This document shows, in pieces, positions 1 through 5,138 of a stretch of 8,027 nt of DNA. The DNA lies in the NCBI GenBank assembly GCA_023424275.1, contig JAFAED010000385.1, positions 1-8,027 on the forward strand, given 5' to 3'. A program made the translations under genes and the position numbers. The notes under the pieces were generated by a model. That model saw nothing but the letters and a program-made list of their open reading frames with translations. It had not been told where the DNA came from and searched no databases. How positions within the stretch are numbered: the stretch's first letter is position 1; each line of letters begins with the position of its first letter. The stretch is from Pseudomonadota bacterium (lineage in GTDB: Bacteria > Pseudomonadota > Alphaproteobacteria > Sphingomonadales > Sphingomonadaceae).

Positions 1-444
1 CCCGCCAACCGCTTCGTCGCCGATTTCGTCGGATCGGTGAATATCTTCGAGGGCAAGCTGACATTGGACGAGCCCGACAAGGCCGCAGTCGATTGCCCGG
101 GGCTCGGCAAGGTCTATCTCAACCACGGCGTCACCGGCCCGCACGGCGCCGACGTCTGGGTCGCGCTGCGTCCCGAAAAAATCTATCTCCACGTTCCCGG
201 TGCAGGCAAAGCCGTCAACGCCGCGGCGCAGGACGCCCCCGACGGCCACAATTTCGCGCGCGGCAAGATCAAGGGCATGTCCTATCTCGGCGACATCACC
301 CTGTTCGAGATCGAGCTGGAAACCGGCGCGCGCATCCGCGTTTCACGCCCCAACCTGTCGCGCCACGATCAGGAAGATTTCACCTGGGATGACAAGGTCA
401 GCATGCACTGGCGTGCGGATAGCCCGGTGGTGTTGCTGGGCTGA
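1..444 (+). CDS. potG: Putrescine ABC transporter ATP-binding subunit PotG/SpuF (3' end, partial)
   Basis: The last 147 residues of an ABC-transporter ATPase are visible; the frame is open from base 1, so the GTG at 37 is an internal valine and not a start. The Walker A, Q-loop, signature and Walker B motifs lie outside the window. What remains is the C-terminal TOBE_2 domain: FVGSVNIFEG (about residues 9-18), VALRPEKI (54-61), YLGDITLFEIEL (near 95-106) and a final WRADSPVVLLG. This follows E. coli PotG (FIGSVNVFEG, VALRPEKIML, YLGDLSVYHV, WEVDSCVVL) almost block by block. The family hydrolyses ATP on the cytoplasmic face to drive putrescine import through the PotH and PotI permeases, fed by the periplasmic binding protein PotF. 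Here no permease follows the stop codon; the next genes are convergent polyamine-catabolic genes, which supports the substrate assignment. A spermidine or mixed polyamine substrate cannot be excluded. Confidence 0.88.
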   Translation, partial: PANRFVADFVGSVNIFEGKLTLDEPDKAAVDCPGLGKVYLNHGVTGPHGADVWVALRPEKIYLHVPGAGKAVNAAAQDAPDGHNFARGKIKGMSYLGDITLFEIELETGARIRVSRPNLSRHDQEDFTWDDKVSMHWRADSPVVLLG

Positions 445-457
445 TAGCCGCGCCGTA

Positions 458-469
458 GAAAGCGCTTTC
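458..469. repeat. Perfect 12-bp palindrome GAAAGCGCTTTC after potG
   Basis: The palindrome begins 13 bp after the potG stop codon. It has no loop, so it is a poor terminator. The core AAAGCGCTTT resembles operators of LacI/GalR-family regulators. No gene start lies close downstream on either strand, so a function as an operator is unproven. Confidence 0.5.
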
Positions 470-487
470 CTACATTATTTCGGTGTG

Positions 488-507
488 AGAGCCTTCGGCT
501 TGGCTCT
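488..507 (+). terminator. Candidate weak intrinsic terminator of the potG transcript
   Basis: AGAGCC (488-493) pairs with GGCTCT (502-507) around an 8-nt loop, and TTTCTTCC follows from 507. The stem is short and the T-run is interrupted, so this is a weak rho-independent terminator at best. Its place, about 45 bp after the potG stop in a convergent gap, is right for one. Confidence 0.35.
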
Positions 508-542
508 TTCTTCCCGTCTATTGAATCCGCGTCGCCCGTTGG

Positions 543-657
543 CTTAAAGCGACAAAAGAGACATTTTCGACGCGCACGTCCGTATCCTTTGTCTCCTTAA
601 GGCCACAAAGGACACAGTTTCGATCCCCGTATGCGGGGCTTTTGTGGCTTTAAGGAG
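543..657. repeat. Two tandem palindromic units sharing an arm
   Basis: Four copies of a roughly 16-bp arm, consensus CTTAARGMSACAAARG, alternate in orientation. Unit A has arms 543-559 (forward) and 585-601 (reverse) with 14 of 17 positions matching. Unit B has arms 593-611 (forward) and 639-657 (reverse) with 17 of 19 matching. The units overlap in CTCCTTAAG (593-601). A direct copy relation also holds: 543-570 and 596-623 agree at 23 of 28 positions. Unit B encloses a second hairpin, CCCCG/CGGGG (625-629 with 634-638). In a plus-strand RNA both mismatches of unit B become G-U pairs. I see no coding potential here. Confidence 0.75.
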
Positions 658-664
658 TTGCCGC

Positions 665-735
665 TCGTGTACCCCGGCGAAAGCCGGGGCCCATAGAGCC
701 AGCAAATAGGCCCCGGCTTTCGCCGGGGTACACGA
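665..735. repeat. REP-like 27-bp perfect inverted repeat
   Basis: Bases 665-691 are the exact reverse complement of 709-735, with a 17-nt loop (692-708). Each arm is itself a small hairpin, CCCCGGC-GAAA-GCCGGGG (672-689, mirrored at 711-728). This nested layout is that of paired REP or BIME-type intergenic repeats. The GGCGAAAGCC core is, from memory, very common between genes of sphingomonads. It sits between two convergent genes and may serve as a bidirectional transcript end or 3'-end stabiliser, though no T-tract follows on either strand. Confidence 0.85.
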
Positions 736-768
736 TTTAGCGATCGAATTTTATCCGGGGATGAGAGC

Positions 769-1707
769 TCAGTGAGCCGCCTTCTTGCCCGGCAGCAGGT
801 GGAGCACGCCGACGATCACGCCGCCCAGCACCAGCCCGAACACGCCAGCGCCGCCCGCATTGATCAGCCACTCCCAAACGCCCGCGCCGGGCAGGCCGCC
901 CGCAACCGAGTGTGCGAAATCGTGGAGGCCATGGCCGATATTGCCGATATGATATTCGTCGAGGCCGTGAAGGAAAATCTGACCGCCGACCCACAGCATC
1001 GCCGCGGTGCCGATCAGCGCGAGCGCCGACAAGAGCTTGGGCATGAAGGCGACCAGCCCGCGCCCGATCGCGCGGCGCGCGCTATTGCCCTCTTTCGCCA
1101 TATGCAGCCCGATATCGTCCATCTTCACGATCAGTCCGACGACACCATAGACCGCGATCGTGATTGCGATCGCGACGACCGCGAGCGTCGCGGCGCGCAT
1201 CGCGAAATGCTCGTCGAGCACTTCGTTGAGCGCGATCACCATGATCTCGGCCGACAGGATGAAGTCGGTGCGCACCGCGCCCTTCACCATCGCTTCTTCA
1301 TGGTCCTTGTCGGCGACGATCTCGGCGTCTTCCTCAAGGCTCGTCTTGTCCTTTTGCAACGAGTGCAGCACCTTCTCGGCACCCTCGAAGCAAAGATAGG
1401 CGCCGCCGATCATCAACAGCGGCGTGATCGCCCATTGCGCGACCGCTGACAGGAGCAGCAACGCCGGCAGGATCAGCACCAGCTTGTTGAAGATCGAACC
1501 CTTGGTGATCCGCCAGATGATCGGCAGTTCGCGGTCGGGGGTGAAGCCGGCGACGTAGCGCGGCGTCACCGCGGTATCGTCGACGACGACCCCCGCTGCC
1601 TTGACTCCGGCCTTCGACGCCGCAGCGCCGATATCGTCGATGCTCTCCGCGGCGACCTTCGCGATCGTCGCAATATCGTCGAGCAGGGCAAAAAGGCCGG
1701 AGGGCAT
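769..1707 (-). CDS. yedI: YedI/DUF808 family inner-membrane protein
   Basis: A 312-residue protein that matches E. coli YedI along its length: LFALLDDIATIAK near the N-terminus, VTPRYVAGFTPDRELPIIW (48-66), KGSIFNK (69-75), WAITPLLMIGGAYLCFEGAEKVLH (92-115), KGAVRTDFILSAEI (142-155) and VYGVVGLIVKMDD (186-198). Hydrophobic stretches at about 74-106, 171-195, 220-246 and 285-304 indicate several membrane spans; a charged loop lies at about 117-147. The family (PF05661) is found in many proteobacteria and has no established function, so none is assigned. The ATG at 1707 is preceded by AGGAAAG at a rather long spacing (about 11-12 nt). The start lies 20 bp after the spuC stop on the same strand, so it is probably the last gene of that transcript. 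No direct role in polyamine metabolism can be read from the sequence. Confidence 0.92.
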   Translation of the reverse strand: MPSGLFALLDDIATIAKVAAESIDDIGAAASKAGVKAAGVVVDDTAVTPRYVAGFTPDRELPIIWRITKGSIFNKLVLILPALLLLSAVAQWAITPLLMIGGAYLCFEGAEKVLHSLQKDKTSLEEDAEIVADKDHEEAMVKGAVRTDFILSAEIMVIALNEVLDEHFAMRAATLAVVAIAITIAVYGVVGLIVKMDDIGLHMAKEGNSARRAIGRGLVAFMPKLLSALALIGTAAMLWVGGQIFLHGLDEYHIGNIGHGLHDFAHSVAGGLPGAGVWEWLINAGGAGVFGLVLGGVIVGVLHLLPGKKAAH

Positions 1708-1727
1708 AAGGGTTTGGTCTTTCCTGT

Positions 1728-3101
1728 TTAGAGCGCGCGGAGTTTCGGCATCACCTCATCGAGAGATTTGCGGATGATGGCAACCATCTCGTCAATCTGT
1801 TCGGTAGTGATGATCAGCGGCGGGCACATGACCAGGCTGTCGCGGATGCCGCGCACCATCAGTCCGTTCGCGATGCAGGCATCGCGCGCCATCGGCCCCG
1901 CCGTTCCCTCGGCACCGCCAAAGCGGGCGCGGGTTTCCTTGTCGGCGACGATCTCGACCGCGCCGAGCAGCCCGACCGAGCGCGTCTCGCCGACGAGCGG
2001 ATGATCGTTGAGCGTCGCCAGCGTCTTCGCCAGATGCGGGCCGGTCACGCTGCCGGTCCGCTCGACGAGCCCCTCGCGTTCGATGATCTCGATATTCTTG
2101 AGCGCGACCGCCGCCGCGACGGGGTGGCCCGAGTAAGTGAAACCATGCACGAAATCGCCGCCGGTCTTGAGCACGTCGACAACATGGCTCGCCACTGCCG
2201 TCGCCGAGATCGGCAGATAACCCGACGACAGACCCTTCGCCATCGGCATCAGGTCGGGTGTGAAGCCCATCGTTTCGTGGCCCCACATCTTGCCGGTGCG
2301 CCCAAAGCCGCAGATCACCTCGTCGGCGACAACGAGCAGGCCATATTTGCGCGCCACCGCCTCGACTTTCGGCCAGTATCCCTTGGGCGGAATGATGACC
2401 CCGCCCGCGCCCTGCACGGGCTCGCCGATGAAAGCAGCACAATTTTCGGGACCGACTTCGAGGATCTTGTCTTCGATCGCCTGCACGCAGGCGTCGCAAA
2501 ACTCGTCCTCGGTCATCCCCTGCCCTTCATTGAAGGCGTAGGGCTGGCGGACATGCTCGACGCCGGGGATCGGCAGGTCGCCCTGCGCGTGCATCGCCTT
2601 CATGCCGCCGAGCGACACGCCCGCGACGGTCGAGCCGTGATAGGCGTTCCAGCGACTGATGAAGACCGTGCGCTTGGGCTCGCCCTTCAGCTTCCAATAA
2701 TGGCGCACCATGCGGAACACGGTGTCGTTGGCTTCGCTGCCCGAGGCGTTGAAGAAGATGTGCGGCAGGCGGTTGCCCGTCAGTTCGGCAATCTTGGCCG
2801 CAAGCAGCACCGTCGGCGGCGTCGCGGTCTTGAAGAAGGTGTTGTAGAAGGGCAACTCGCGCATCTGCGCTGCCGCCGCCTCGACCAGTTCCTCGCGGCC
2901 ATAGCCGACATTGACGCACCACAGGCCGGCCATCCCGTCGAGGATGCGGTGCCCGTCGCCGTCGGTGATGTAGCAGCCTTCGGCATGCGTAATGATACGG
3001 CTGCCGCCGAGCCGTTCGATTTCGGCCCAATCGGCCTGTGCGGGAAGATGGTGCGCGACGTCGAGGCGGCGCAGTTCGGCGATGTCGTGATTGCGGGGCA
3101 T
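1728..3101 (-). CDS. spuC: Putrescine-pyruvate (polyamine) aminotransferase SpuC
   Basis: A 457-residue class III (fold type I) PLP aminotransferase, the usual length of SpuC. It transfers the amino group of putrescine to pyruvate, giving 4-aminobutanal (which cyclises to 1-pyrroline) and alanine in the cytoplasm. Visible motifs: GLWCVNVGYGREEL (59-72), the phosphate-binding NASGSEAND (118-126), YHGSTVAGVSLGGM (154-167), GEPVQGAGGVIIPP (226-239), VADEVICGFGRTG with the PLP-ring aspartate D260, the Schiff-base lysine K289 in MAKGLSSGYLP, and HGFTYSGHPVAAA (319-331). The QGDLPIPGVEHVRQPY segment is characteristic of SpuC and not of ornithine or GABA aminotransferases. The ATG at 3101 is chosen because AGGAG stands 8 bp upstream and homology begins there; the same frame runs on to 3479 but that extension lies inside puuD. 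The gene follows puuD after a 103-bp leader with a strong hairpin. Other omega-amine substrates (cadaverine, spermidine) are possible. Confidence 0.88.
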   Translation of the reverse strand: MPRNHDIAELRRLDVAHHLPAQADWAEIERLGGSRIITHAEGCYITDGDGHRILDGMAGLWCVNVGYGREELVEAAAAQMRELPFYNTFFKTATPPTVLLAAKIAELTGNRLPHIFFNASGSEANDTVFRMVRHYWKLKGEPKRTVFISRWNAYHGSTVAGVSLGGMKAMHAQGDLPIPGVEHVRQPYAFNEGQGMTEDEFCDACVQAIEDKILEVGPENCAAFIGEPVQGAGGVIIPPKGYWPKVEAVARKYGLLVVADEVICGFGRTGKMWGHETMGFTPDLMPMAKGLSSGYLPISATAVASHVVDVLKTGGDFVHGFTYSGHPVAAAVALKNIEIIEREGLVERTGSVTGPHLAKTLATLNDHPLVGETRSVGLLGAVEIVADKETRARFGGAEGTAGPMARDACIANGLMVRGIRDSLVMCPPLIITTEQIDEMVAIIRKSLDEVMPKLRAL

Positions 3102-3104
3102 AGT

Positions 3105-3153
3105 AAAAACTCCTGATTGTCTGGAAACGGAAAACCGGATTCCGACAATCAGG
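3105..3153 (-). promoter_or_regulatory. spuC leader hairpin with T-run; terminator-like and overlapping the ribosome binding site
   Basis: CCTGATTGTC and its exact complement GACAATCAGG occupy 3144-3153 and 3112-3121. Inside them GGAA/TTCC (3140-3143 with 3123-3126) and CGG/CCG (3135-3137 with 3128-3130) continue the stem around a 4-nt loop (TTTT in the spuC transcript). That gives about 17 base pairs interrupted by a 1-nt bulge and a small internal loop. Reading towards spuC, the stem ends in AGG, then AG, then TTTTT (3109-3105), ACT and ATG. The Shine-Dalgarno AGGAG (3114-3110) is therefore partly inside the 3' arm. It may be an intrinsic terminator/attenuator between puuD and spuC, a structure masking the ribosome binding site, or, as DNA, an operator with two inverted half-sites whose centres are 32 bp apart. 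Confidence 0.6.
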
Positions 3154-3204
3154 GCGAAAAGCAGAGCCGCGCGAGATAGCGGTCGTAACGGGTGACGCGC
3201 CGGT

Positions 3205-3945
3205 TCACAGCGCGCCTCGCAATGCCTGGCCGAGCAGGCGAAAATAGGTCTGGCTTTCCGAATTGCCGTCGACCGCCCATTCGGGATGCCATTGGACGGC
3301 GAGCAACGGCGCTCCGTTTGGCCGCGCGCTGAATGCCTCGACCAGCCCGTCGGGTGCCCGCGCTTCGACCGACAGCCCATCGGCAAGCCGCCCGATGCCC
3401 TGATAATGCACCGAATTGACGTCGAGCGACGGCGCACCATAGGCCGACGCCAGCATTCCGCCTTCGACCAGATCGACATGATGGCGATGGTCGAACATCG
3501 CGTCGAACAATGTCCCGTCGGGCGTGTGGTGGCTCAGCAATTCGCCATTTGTCGCCGTATCGCGCCGCAGCGTCCCGCCGAGCGCGACATTGATGTCCTG
3601 AAAGCCGCGACAGATACCGAACAGCGGTCGCTGCGCCGCGATCACCGCTTCGACGAGGTCGCGCATCATGCGGTCGCGATCGGGGTCGAACGGCCCCTCG
3701 CCCTCGCTATCCTCACCGTAACGGGCCGGCTCGACGTTCGACGGCGATCCGGTGAGCAATATGCCATCGAGCCGCCCAACGATCTCGTCGGCATGCATAT
3801 AGTCGGGAAGCGACGGGATCAGCAGCGCGGCGCAATCGGCATGGCGCATCGCCGCCTTGGCATAACGGTTCATCACCGCCTGCGCATATTCCGCCCCGAC
3901 CTGCCGGTTACAGGCGATGATGCCGAGGACGGGACGGGCGGACAC
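3205..3945 (-). CDS. puuD: Gamma-glutamyl-gamma-aminobutyrate hydrolase (PuuD/SpuA family)
   Basis: A 246-residue class I glutamine-amidotransferase-like hydrolase of the peptidase C26 family. The catalytic triad is in view: nucleophile Cys112 in LFGICRGFQDINV and His220 with Glu222 in AVQWHPEW. Further family signatures are DGILLTGSPSNVEPARYG (60-77), FDPDRDRMM (86-94), LGGTLRRD (122-129), HVDLV (156-160) and VNSVHYQGI (176-184). PuuD cleaves gamma-glutamyl-GABA to glutamate and GABA, the last step of the glutamylated putrescine route; in Pseudomonas the homologue SpuA is encoded beside spuC. The start is a GTG at 3945, preceded by GAAGGA at about 12 nt; no ATG gives a better fit. It lies 74 bp after glk and 103 bp before spuC, all on one strand. 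The gamma-glutamylputrescine synthetase (PuuA/SpuB) it would work with is not in the window. A related gamma-glutamyl amide as substrate cannot be ruled out. Confidence 0.85.
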   Translation of the reverse strand: MSARPVLGIIACNRQVGAEYAQAVMNRYAKAAMRHADCAALLIPSLPDYMHADEIVGRLDGILLTGSPSNVEPARYGEDSEGEGPFDPDRDRMMRDLVEAVIAAQRPLFGICRGFQDINVALGGTLRRDTATNGELLSHHTPDGTLFDAMFDHRHHVDLVEGGMLASAYGAPSLDVNSVHYQGIGRLADGLSVEARAPDGLVEAFSARPNGAPLLAVQWHPEWAVDGNSESQTYFRLLGQALRGAL

Positions 3946-3993
3946 GGGCGTTGGAATCCTTCAGAAAGCGACGATTCCTTGCTGCCGACTTTC

Positions 3994-4012
3994 TCCGCTG
4001 GATGCCAGCGGA
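3994..4012. repeat. 8-bp stem, 3-nt loop hairpin in the glk-puuD gap
   Basis: TCCGCTGG (3994-4001) pairs perfectly with CCAGCGGA (4005-4012). On the minus strand it begins 7 nt after the glk stop codon and is followed by GAAAGTCGG, so there is no T-tract. A transcript-processing or 3'-stabilising stem, or a weak terminator between glk and puuD, are the possible roles. Confidence 0.55.
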
Positions 4013-4019
4013 AATTACG

Positions 4020-4991
4020 TCATGCGTGTTGCCGCGCAAAGGCGGCGGCCGCGCCGAACAGGCCTGGCTGCGGATGCGTGATCAGCTTGACGGGCAGCGC
4101 CGACATGAAGCCCTCGAACCGCCCCTTTTCGATGAAACGTTCGGGGAAGCCCGAACGCACGAGGCTGTCACGGATCCGAAGCCCGAGGCCGCCCGCGACA
4201 ACAACCCCGCTCGCGCCTTGTGCCAGCGCCAGATCGCCCGACACGCTGCCCAGCGACAGGCAGAAACGATCGACCGCCGCGGCAGCGAGGCTGTCCTCAC
4301 CGCTCAGCGCATTGGTCCAGATGGCCTTGTCGTCCAGCGGCGTCACAGGGCGCCCCTCGAGCGCGGCGAGCGTCTCATAAATATCGACGATACCGGGACC
4401 CGAGACGATCCGCTCGATCGACACGCGCCGATGCCGTTTGCGCAGCCTAGCAAGGATCGCATCCTCGATGCTGTCGAGCGGGGCAAAATCGATATGCCCG
4501 CCTTCGGTTGCCTGCACCCGGTAATCGGCGCCGTCGCGCCAGATATGCGCGACGCCAAGGCCGGTGCCCGGCCCGATGACGGTGATCGTACCCGTCGCCG
4601 GAAGCGGTTCGTCGGGTCCGGTCAGCCGCTCGAAATAGCTGTCGTCGGCCTGCGCGACCGCATGCCCCACGGCCTCGAAGTCGTTGACCAGCACATAATG
4701 ATCGACGTTCAGCTTCTCGTTGATCAGCGCAGGCCGGATGATCCAGGGATTGTTGGTAAAGCGGATGATGTCGCCGCGCGTCGGCCCCGCGATCGCGATG
4801 GCAACCGCGCGCGGCAGCGTCCCGCCCTGCTGGCGCTCGAAATCCTGCCAAGCGGTCTGAAAGCTGGCATGGTCCTTGGTATGAAGCGTCGTCGCCTCGC
4901 CCAGCGACACGACGCGGCCGCCTTCGACCCCGGCAATTGCAAAGCGCGCGTGCGTGCCGCCGATGTCCACCGTGACGATCTGTTCGCTCAT
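4020..4991 (-). CDS. glk: Glucokinase (bacterial Glk family)
   Basis: A 323-residue member of the glucokinase family PF02685, close to the E. coli Glk length of 321. It phosphorylates glucose at C6 with ATP in the cytoplasm, feeding the Entner-Doudoroff pathway typical of sphingomonads. Motifs in order: phosphate-1 VDIGGTHARFAIA (8-20), AIAIAGP (64-70), sugar-contact FTNNPW (78-83), LVNDFEAVG with the catalytic base Asp104, phosphate-2 IGPGTGLGVA (139-148), ATEGGHIDFAP with glucose-binding Glu163 and His166, RIVSGPGI (194-201), and the adenosine motif VVVAGGLGLRI (263-273). The ATG at 4991 has GGGAG about 7 nt upstream, and the protein begins just before the first phosphate motif. It is the first gene of the minus-strand cluster and is divergent from the methyltransferase. 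Glucokinase is more often found with zwf, pgl and edd; lying ahead of puuD and spuC is unusual and may mean a second copy elsewhere. Confidence 0.95.
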   Translation of the reverse strand: MSEQIVTVDIGGTHARFAIAGVEGGRVVSLGEATTLHTKDHASFQTAWQDFERQQGGTLPRAVAIAIAGPTRGDIIRFTNNPWIIRPALINEKLNVDHYVLVNDFEAVGHAVAQADDSYFERLTGPDEPLPATGTITVIGPGTGLGVAHIWRDGADYRVQATEGGHIDFAPLDSIEDAILARLRKRHRRVSIERIVSGPGIVDIYETLAALEGRPVTPLDDKAIWTNALSGEDSLAAAAVDRFCLSLGSVSGDLALAQGASGVVVAGGLGLRIRDSLVRSGFPERFIEKGRFEGFMSALPVKLITHPQPGLFGAAAAFARQHA

Positions 4992-5063
4992 GCCTCTCCC
5001 TTACCGGTCCCACGCGGCCGGTGCGAATGCGGAATGTCGCACAGCTTCGGGCGATGCAACAGG

Positions 5064-5075
5064 GCATAGCTATGC
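5064..5075. repeat. Perfect 12-bp palindrome GCATAGCTATGC between glk and the methyltransferase gene
   Basis: An isolated, exact palindrome 73 bp from the glk start and 63 bp from the methyltransferase start. It could be an operator for either divergent gene, but its location is the only support. Confidence 0.4.
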
Positions 5076-5083
5076 GCCGACGC

Positions 5084-5112
5084 TTGCCTTACCGCGCCGC
5101 CGCTCCTATTTG
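5084..5112 (+). promoter_or_regulatory. Candidate sigma70-type promoter of the methyltransferase gene
   Basis: A -35-like TTGCCT (5084-5089) and a -10-like TATTTG (5107-5112) are separated by 17 bp, the optimal spacing. Transcription would start near 5119, leaving about 20 nt of leader that includes the Shine-Dalgarno. The -10 overlaps the Fur-like palindrome, the arrangement of a repressible promoter. Neither hexamer is a strong match. Confidence 0.4.
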
Positions 5113-5126
5113 CGAATTATTCTCAA
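5110..5126. promoter_or_regulatory. Fur-box-like palindrome
   Basis: TTGCGAATTATTCTCAA is a 17-bp palindrome about a central T with a single mismatched pair (C5113 against T5123). It closely follows the GAGAATNATTCTC/GCGAATNATTCGC pattern bound by proteobacterial Fur-family regulators. It covers the -10 and expected start site of the methyltransferase promoter and ends 1 nt before the AAGGAG ribosome binding site (5128-5133). Iron-dependent repression is an inference from the motif and its place. Confidence 0.5.
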
Positions 5127-5138
5127 CAAGGAGCCTGT

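Noticed and set aside
37..39. GTG as start of a small protein at the left edge
   Set aside because: The frame is open from base 1 and FVGSVNIFEG crosses this codon, so it is an internal valine of PotG.
543..735. CRISPR array
   Set aside because: Repeat copies alternate in orientation, differ from each other and have no regular unique spacers.
445..768. Small protein gene in the potG-yedI gap
   Set aside because: The gap is accounted for by palindromes and repeats; the short frames there are extensions of potG shadows without a ribosome binding site.
772..1449. Open frame of 225 codons opposite the YedI gene
   Set aside because: Charged low-quality translation antisense to a full-length conserved membrane protein.
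2001..3116. Long open frame on the plus strand opposite spuC (371 codons)
   Set aside because: It mirrors the codon structure of the real gene in GC-rich DNA; the translation is rich in R, H and D, has no family resemblance, and the opposite strand has complete SpuC motifs.
3102..3479. N-terminal extension of the aminotransferase by about 126 residues
   Set aside because: It lies over the 3' end of puuD in another frame and over the spuC leader hairpin, reads as non-protein-like sequence, and the ATG at 3101 has a proper ribosome binding site and matches the SpuC N-terminus.
3286..5069. Two long overlapping plus-strand open frames opposite puuD and glk
   Set aside because: Same shadow effect; they overlap each other and contradict two confidently assigned enzymes with intact active sites.
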